Positions 18,787 to 23,517 of a DNA stretch of 23,517 bases are shown piece by piece. Source of the DNA: UBA710 sp051655145. GTDB taxonomy: Bacteria > Bacillota_I > Bacilli_A > Mycoplasmatales > Metamycoplasmataceae. A program made the position numbers and the translations under genes. The DNA is taken from assembly GCA_051655145.1 (NCBI GenBank), contig JBOFZK010000056.1, positions 1-23,517 on the forward strand, written 5' to 3'. Under the pieces are notes generated by a model, which saw only the letters and a program-made list of their open reading frames with translations, ran no database searches and was not told the origin of the DNA. Positions within the stretch are counted from its first letter, which is position 1. Each line of letters starts with the position of its first letter.

Positions 18787-20382
18787 TTAACTATTAATAT
18801 CTTTAAAAAGTAATTTAGCTATTTTTAAATATTTATTATAATTAGAAATTGAACTAAATAATTTTTTCTTTTTATTTTCGATTATATAATTGCTTGTAAA
18901 AATAAAAACAGCTTGATTTAAAGAAAAATGATATTTTATATAAATGTTATATTCTTCATTAATATCAACTAACTTAAATAAAGTAACTTCATCATTTTCA
19001 CTTTCATTAACAATTAAGTTTCTTTTAACTTTTTTAAATTTATTTTCATTTTCTTTTATAGAAAAATAATTAATTATTTTTTCTTTTTCAATTTTAAAGA
19101 AAAAATAATTTCTAAATGAATTTCCATAAATTCTAGAAATCTTTTTAAGCTCTACATTTACATTAGAATTTTGTGTTTTTAAATAATTAATAATTTCAGA
19201 TAACTTAATTAAAATATGATGAAAACTACTTTCAATTAGTTTATCATCCCCAAAAACAAACTTATTATCATTTCAATAGAATAAAAGATTTTCATTTGCT
19301 CTAAGAGTTGGAACATTATCTACAAAAAATTTAATATTATATTTATTTATTAACTTATCAATTGAAGGAGAAGCAGGAATATCGCTTGCTAAAAATGTTT
19401 TATTTAAATTAATATTATTTCTTTTTAACTCTGGAATAAAAATATTTAAAAAGAAAAGAGGAAATAAATAATTATCAAAATAAATAAGCGATCTTTTTTC
19501 AGTTGAAAAAAGAAAAAGTTTAGAAGAATTATCAGGAGAACAAATTAAAAGATCACACTTATTCTTTTTGGCGAAAATAATTTCTTTTCAAAATACTCTT
19601 TTTTCTAAATTTGGTTTATTTTGGTTAAGCCTTTGATGTTTTTTATATTTTTTATAAACATAAAAATAATCCATATTACCAAATATTTTTTTTAAAATTT
19701 CTCCGGTTCCTGAATTATTGCAAGCAATAGCTACTCTTAAATTTTTTTGGTCATTTTCTCTAGTTTTTATTTTTAAAATACTATTTACATATTCTGTAAT
19801 TACTTTTGTATTAGATAAAACACTTGGACTAGCATTTTCGTCAATTTCAATATCAAATAAATCAAGTTCATAAATTTTATTAAAAATATTTTTAATATTA
19901 ATATTTTTTTCTTCATTTATAAAAAATATATTAATAATTTTATTATCATATTCATTTGTTTCGATAAAAACTAAATTTTTAATATTAAGTTTTTTCATTG
20001 TTTTTTTAGCAAATTTTTTATCAAAGGGATTATATTTTTTAAAAATAGTTCCTTCACATTTATTAACAGATAAAACTTTAACAAACTCTTTTAGAAAAAA
20101 ATCATTTTCTTCTTTATCGCATACTAAAAGAATATCAATATTTTCTTCTTGATTTTGCCTAAGTTCTTTTATAAGAGCTAAACAAATAGCTCTTATTGTT
20201 AAAATATTAAATTTTCCATACCCAAGGCCCTTTTCTCCGTATAAAAAATTATTATTAAAAGAAAACTTTTTAAAAAATTCATGATTTTCTGGTATATTTT
20301 TGCTAATTAATCTATTCAAATATTTTTCTTTTTTAGGGAAGAAAGAAACCCACTTTTTTAATATTTCATTAATATTATCCAT
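18787..20382 (-). CDS. Phosphohexomutase-like pseudoenzyme (degenerate phosphoglucomutase/phosphomannomutase fold)
   Basis: The 531-residue protein is collinear with alpha-D-phosphohexomutases but lacks their catalytic loops. EFFKKFSFNN...LYGEKGLGYGKFNILTIRA (35-65) matches the FGTAGLRG-NRMN-TI region. VFIETNEYDN (138-147) stands where TASHNP with the phosphoserine should be. VAIACNNSGTGEILKKIF (217-234) matches the TPLHGTG strand. NKPNLEKRVFW...CDLLICSPDNSSK (255-287) matches PNPE...ADLAIATDPDADR, with the metal-binding DPDADR lost. The substrate motif GEES is not found. Two TGA codons are Trp and one Trp is TGG. The frame is intact, so it is presumably expressed as a non-catalytic binding or regulatory protein. 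It starts ten bases after the topA stop codon with no ribosome site. Confidence 0.68.
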
Positions 20383-20388
20383 ATTTTA

Positions 20389-20394
20389 ATTTTA
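20389..20394 (-). promoter_or_regulatory. -10-like TAAAAT placing +1 on the mutase-like ATG
   Basis: On the minus strand TAAAAT covers 20394-20389, overlapping the topA stop codon, and predicts a start at 20382, the A of the ATG. No Shine-Dalgarno sequence is present. Its low complexity means this may be chance, but the spacing equals that at trxA and dnaX. Confidence 0.3.
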
Positions 20395-22239
20395 TTCTTT
20401 TTTCTTTTTAATAAAACTAAATCTTTTTTTAGGAGTGGTTATAGATTCTGTGAATTTACAATTTGGAAAGTTTTGGCAACCAATAAAACTTGAATTATTT
20501 TGTTTAGAATTTTTAAAGATTAATTCATGTCCACATTCTGAACATTTTCTTCCAACTAATTTAGGAATTAAAATTGTTTGTTCTAATGTAATTTGTGCTG
20601 TTTTAAATGTTTCATCAAATTTATTTCAAAAGCTTTGCATTATTTTTTTATAGTCAACAATTCCTGTTGCTATTTCATCTAGATCTTTTTCAACAAGAGC
20701 TGTATAGTTTTCTGAAAATTGTTTTTCAAATCCTTCTAATAATTTATTTAAAACATTTTCACCAAGTTCTGTAGGGATCAATGAAGAACCTTCTTTTTTA
20801 ATATAATTTCTTGTTAAATTTTTATTAACCATTTCAGAAAAAGTAGAAGGACGCCCTACCTTAATTTCATCCATTTTAGCAATTAATGTTCCTTCAGTAT
20901 ATCTACTAGGAGGTTTTGTTTCATTTTCAGTATTTTGATATTCTAAAACTTTAATTTTTTCTCCAACTTCATACTTTTTAATAGTTTCATCTTCAGCTTC
21001 ATCATCTTCATCATTTATAATTGTATAACCAGGAAAAATAAGTTTTGAAAATGATAATCTAAAACTATTTCCATTATCATCTAATTCATATTTTATAATT
21101 TCTCTTTTTGGCTGAGTCATAAGCGCTCTAATTGTAGTATTATAGATTATTTTATAAACACTATATAAACTTCCGTTTAAATTATATTTTTCTTTAGCTA
21201 TTTCTGGAGTTAATTCCATATTAGTCGGTCTAATGGCTTCATGGGCATCTTGATCCCCTGCTACAGATTTAATATCTTTTGCTAAAAACTCTTTTCCATA
21301 TTTTTTATTTATATATTCTTCTGCATGTTTTAAAAATGTATTTGAAAGTCTAGTAGAGTCTGTTCTTGGATATGAAATAAGTCCATCATCTCCAAACCCT
21401 TCATATAATGCTTGTAAGGCATTTGTAGTTACTTTAGATGATAATCTACATTTTTTAAATAAAGCTGATTGTTTTAGAGGAATAATTTTTGGATCAACTT
21501 TTTGTAAAGTACTCATTTTCATAACAGTTAATTGACCAGATAATTTAGTCATAATTTGTTCTGCTTCTTCTTTTGTTACTCATTCTTTATTTTCAAATTG
21601 ACCATTTAAACTATAAAATCTTGCAAAATTATTTTCACTTATTTTTGCTTTTATTAAATTATATTGAACTGGAATAAAAGCTGTAATTTCTTTTTCTTTA
21701 TCAATAATAATTTTTAAACAAACTGTTTGAACTCTACCAGCAGAAAGTTTTCCATTAGAATTTTTAATTTTTCTTTTTAATAAATTAGATGTTTTAAATC
21801 CAATAATTCTATCCAGCATTCTTCTTGCTTTTTGAGAATTAACTAAATTTAAATCGATATCTTCAGGATTTTCAATAGCATGCTTAATAGCTTCTTTTGT
21901 TATTTCGTTATATCTTACTCTTTTATATTTTTTTTCAGGAATTTTAAAATAACTAACTAAATTTTCTCCTATTGCCTCTCCTTCACGATCGGGATCTGTT
22001 GCTATATAGACAAAATCTGCTATTTCAATAGCTTTTTTTATATCATCTATTACGTTTCTTTTAGAAGGATCTAATTTGTATTTAGGTTCTCATGTTTCAA
22101 AATCAATTCCTAAACCATCTTTTCCTGTTGTAACCATCTCTAAAAAATGCCCTACAGAGGCTTTTACAAAATAATCTTTACCCAAATATTTTTCTATTGT
22201 TTTAATTTTATTCGGAGATTCTACTATAACTAAATTCAT
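20392..22239 (-). CDS. topA: DNA topoisomerase I
   Basis: Type IA topoisomerase (615 residues) relaxes negative supercoils behind polymerases. It begins MNLVIVESPNKIKTIEKYLG, the TOPRIM start with its acidic residue. The second TOPRIM motif is IATDPDREGEAIGENL, and SNGKLSAGRVQTVCLKII is also typical. The catalytic tyrosine is Y290 in GLISYPRTDSTRLS (commonly YMRTDS). VGRPSTFSEMVNKNL is a further hallmark. The C-terminus carries a single four-cysteine zinc ribbon (C566, C569, C588, C594) and a lysine-rich tail, fewer ribbons than in many bacteria. An acidic run encoded near 20990-21025 lies in a surface loop. Several TGA codons are Trp. The start has AAGGAG eight bases upstream, behind an extended -10. 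The mutase-like gene follows closely. Confidence 0.96.
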
Positions 22240-22266
22240 ATTATTTCTCCTTAACTACATAATTTA

Positions 22267-22275
22267 AATATACCA
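22267..22275 (-). promoter_or_regulatory. Extended -10 promoter (TGG-TATATT) for topA
   Basis: On the minus strand TG-G-TATATT covers 22275-22267. The predicted start is an A at 22260, giving a 21-base leader that contains AAGGAG before the topA ATG. The TGG spacing is the same as in the promoter at 13475-13483. Confidence 0.5.
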
Positions 22276-22320
22276 AAATTTTTCTTTTTTATTTTTTTGC
22301 CTTTACTTTAATTTTTAAAA

Positions 22321-22329
22321 TGATAAAAT
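22321..22329 (+). promoter_or_regulatory. Extended -10 (TGA-TAAAAT) placing +1 on the dnaX ATG
   Basis: TG at 22321-22322 and TAAAAT at 22324-22329 form an extended -10. Counting the last T as -7 puts +1 at 22336, the A of the dnaX ATG. No ribosome site lies between, so the mRNA would be leaderless. Confidence 0.45.
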
Positions 22330-22335
22330 AAAAAT

Positions 22336-23517
22336 ATGAGTTATAAAGCATTTTACAGATTATACAGACCAATAACCCTAGATGAGGTTGTAGGTCAAGA
22401 CAATATAATTAAAACATTAAGAAATATTCTTTTGTTTAATAAAATATCTCATGCTTATTTATTTTCCGGTCCTAGAGGAACAGGAAAAACTTCCGTTGCT
22501 AAAATTTTTGCAAATGTAATTAACTGCATTCATTCTGAAAAAAGAGATGTTGCTTGTCAAGTTTGTCAAGTAAATATAAATAACTCTTTAGATGTTATTG
22601 AAATAGATGCAGCTTCAAATAATGGAGTAAATGAAATTAGAGATCTTAAAGAAAAGATAAGTTTTTTACCAACAAAAGGAAAATATAAAATTTATATTAT
22701 AGATGAAGTTCATATGTTATCTAAAGGGGCGTTTAATGCGCTATTAAAAACATTAGAGGAACCACCTAAACACGCAATTTTTATTTTTGCTACAACAGAA
22801 CCTGAAAAATTACCTCTTACTATTTTATCTAGAGTTCAAAGATATTCTTTTTCAAGAATTTCAAAAAAAGCACAAATTAAACAACTTAAATTTATTTTAA
22901 ATAAAGAAAATATAAAATATGAAGAAAATGCTCTTAAAATAGTAGCTGATTTAGCAAATGGTTCCTTAAGAGATGCATTATCTATTATTGATCAAGTAAA
23001 TTCTTTTTCTAATGGTTTTATTCAAGAAAAAGATATTAATGAAATTTTTGGAATAACTTCTTCAAAAAAGTTATTTGAAATTATTTCTCTTTTAGAAAAA
23101 AAAGACCTTTCTTCTCTTTTAGTTCTTTTCAATAAATTAGTTAATAAAGGAATAGATCAAGTTAAGTTAGTTTCTTCATTAATAAATTTTCTTAAAAATT
23201 TTATTTTATTTAAAAATACTAATTCAACTGAAATATTAGATTTTGATGATGTAAATAATTTTGATGATATTAAAATTAGTGTTGAAAATGCATATTTTAT
23301 GATTAATGAATTTGTAAATTTATTTAAAAATTTAAAATATAGTGAAAATGAACAACAACTTATTGAAATTACTTTTATGAAAATTTGTTTAAATAAAAAT
23401 ATTAATACAAATACAACAAAAACACAAAATATTGAAAAAGTTAAACAAACACAAACAACTACAAAAATAATTACTAATGATTTTGAATTAATTAATAATG
23501 ATATTAAAGAAGAAGAC
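22336..23517 (+). CDS. dnaX: DNA polymerase III subunits gamma/tau (3' end outside the window)
   Basis: The first 394 residues of DnaX, the AAA+ clamp-loader subunit that loads the sliding clamp in the replisome, are present; the window ends inside the gene. The start FYRLYRPITLDEVVGQD is the family hallmark. It has Walker A SGPRGTGKTS (44-53), Walker B YIIDEVHMLS, sensor 1 FIFATTEPEKLP and the arginine-finger segment ILSRVQRYSF. The zinc module has C64, C74 and C77, but the fourth cysteine is N80 (CQVCQVN). The region after about residue 355 is Thr/Lys/Asn-rich linker, consistent with a transition to the tau-specific part. No TGA occurs in the part seen. There is no Shine-Dalgarno sequence before the ATG. 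It is divergent from topA across 96 bases. Confidence 0.95.
   Translation, partial: MSYKAFYRLYRPITLDEVVGQDNIIKTLRNILLFNKISHAYLFSGPRGTGKTSVAKIFANVINCIHSEKRDVACQVCQVNINNSLDVIEIDAASNNGVNEIRDLKEKISFLPTKGKYKIYIIDEVHMLSKGAFNALLKTLEEPPKHAIFIFATTEPEKLPLTILSRVQRYSFSRISKKAQIKQLKFILNKENIKYEENALKIVADLANGSLRDALSIIDQVNSFSNGFIQEKDINEIFGITSSKKLFEIISLLEKKDLSSLLVLFNKLVNKGIDQVKLVSSLINFLKNFILFKNTNSTEILDFDDVNNFDDIKISVENAYFMINEFVNLFKNLKYSENEQQLIEITFMKICLNKNINTNTTKTQNIEKVKQTQTTTKIITNDFELINNDIKEED

Noticed and set aside
20435..20653. Plus-strand open frame under the topA zinc ribbon
   Set aside because: It is the antisense of the TopA C-terminus; the minus frame shows the four-cysteine ribbon.
1..23517. CRISPR arrays, tRNA genes, insertion sequences or prophage
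   Set aside because: I found no repeat-spacer pattern, cloverleaf with CCA-type ends, transposase or integrase motifs. Computed searches were not possible, so weak cases could be missed.

Overview
This window comes from a mycoplasma-like member of the Mollicutes. The DNA is very AT-rich. Most genes carry in-frame TGA codons exactly where their families need tryptophan, so TGA is read as Trp (code 4). Both TGA and a few TGG codons are used for Trp. The gene set (FakA/PlsX without fab genes, RNase J, CinA C-terminal domain alone, compact operons) fits the Mycoplasma hominis / Metamycoplasma-Mycoplasmopsis side of the class, but I cannot name a species. I see no tRNA, rRNA, CRISPR array, insertion sequence or prophage. 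The longest stretch without a gene is 134 bases (12103-12236), so this is core chromosome at very high coding density.

Layout: (1) 1-4012, plus strand: the end of rbfA, then a promoter and an operon of an Asp23/Gls24-family protein, fakA, plsX and rnc. (2) 4009-4777, minus: a small membrane protein overlapping cinA. (3) 4833-7459, plus: a uracil/xanthine-type permease, then ychF. (4) 7456-12102, minus: a degenerate RNase J, an FtsK-N-terminus-like membrane protein, thioredoxin and uvrC. (5) 12237-13466, plus: glyA. (6) 13525-18780, plus: a degenerate GT2-like protein, an RDD membrane protein, a UvrD/PcrA helicase and a membrane-anchored protein with a degenerate EAL-like C-terminus. (7) 18787-22239, minus: topA followed by a phosphohexomutase pseudoenzyme. 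(8) 22336 to the window end, plus: dnaX, cut off by the edge.

How the genes fit together: FakA and PlsX belong to exogenous fatty-acid activation and phospholipid synthesis. RNase III and the RNase J-like protein belong to RNA processing. UvrC, PcrA, TopA and DnaX belong to DNA repair and replication. GlyA feeds one-carbon metabolism, and the permease imports nucleobases.

Two themes stand out. First, several full-length, uninterrupted genes have lost family catalytic residues: RNase J (nearly all metal ligands), the phosphohexomutase (all signature loops), the GT2-like protein (DxD) and perhaps an EAL-like protein. UvrC also has a changed third catalytic residue. Second, genes inside operons carry Shine-Dalgarno sequences, while several others (trxA, dnaX, the mutase-like gene, and approximately the permease) have none. 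Instead they have a -10 box that puts the transcription start on or within a few bases of the start codon, which suggests leaderless mRNAs. Convergent genes abut or overlap at their stop codons without visible terminators.
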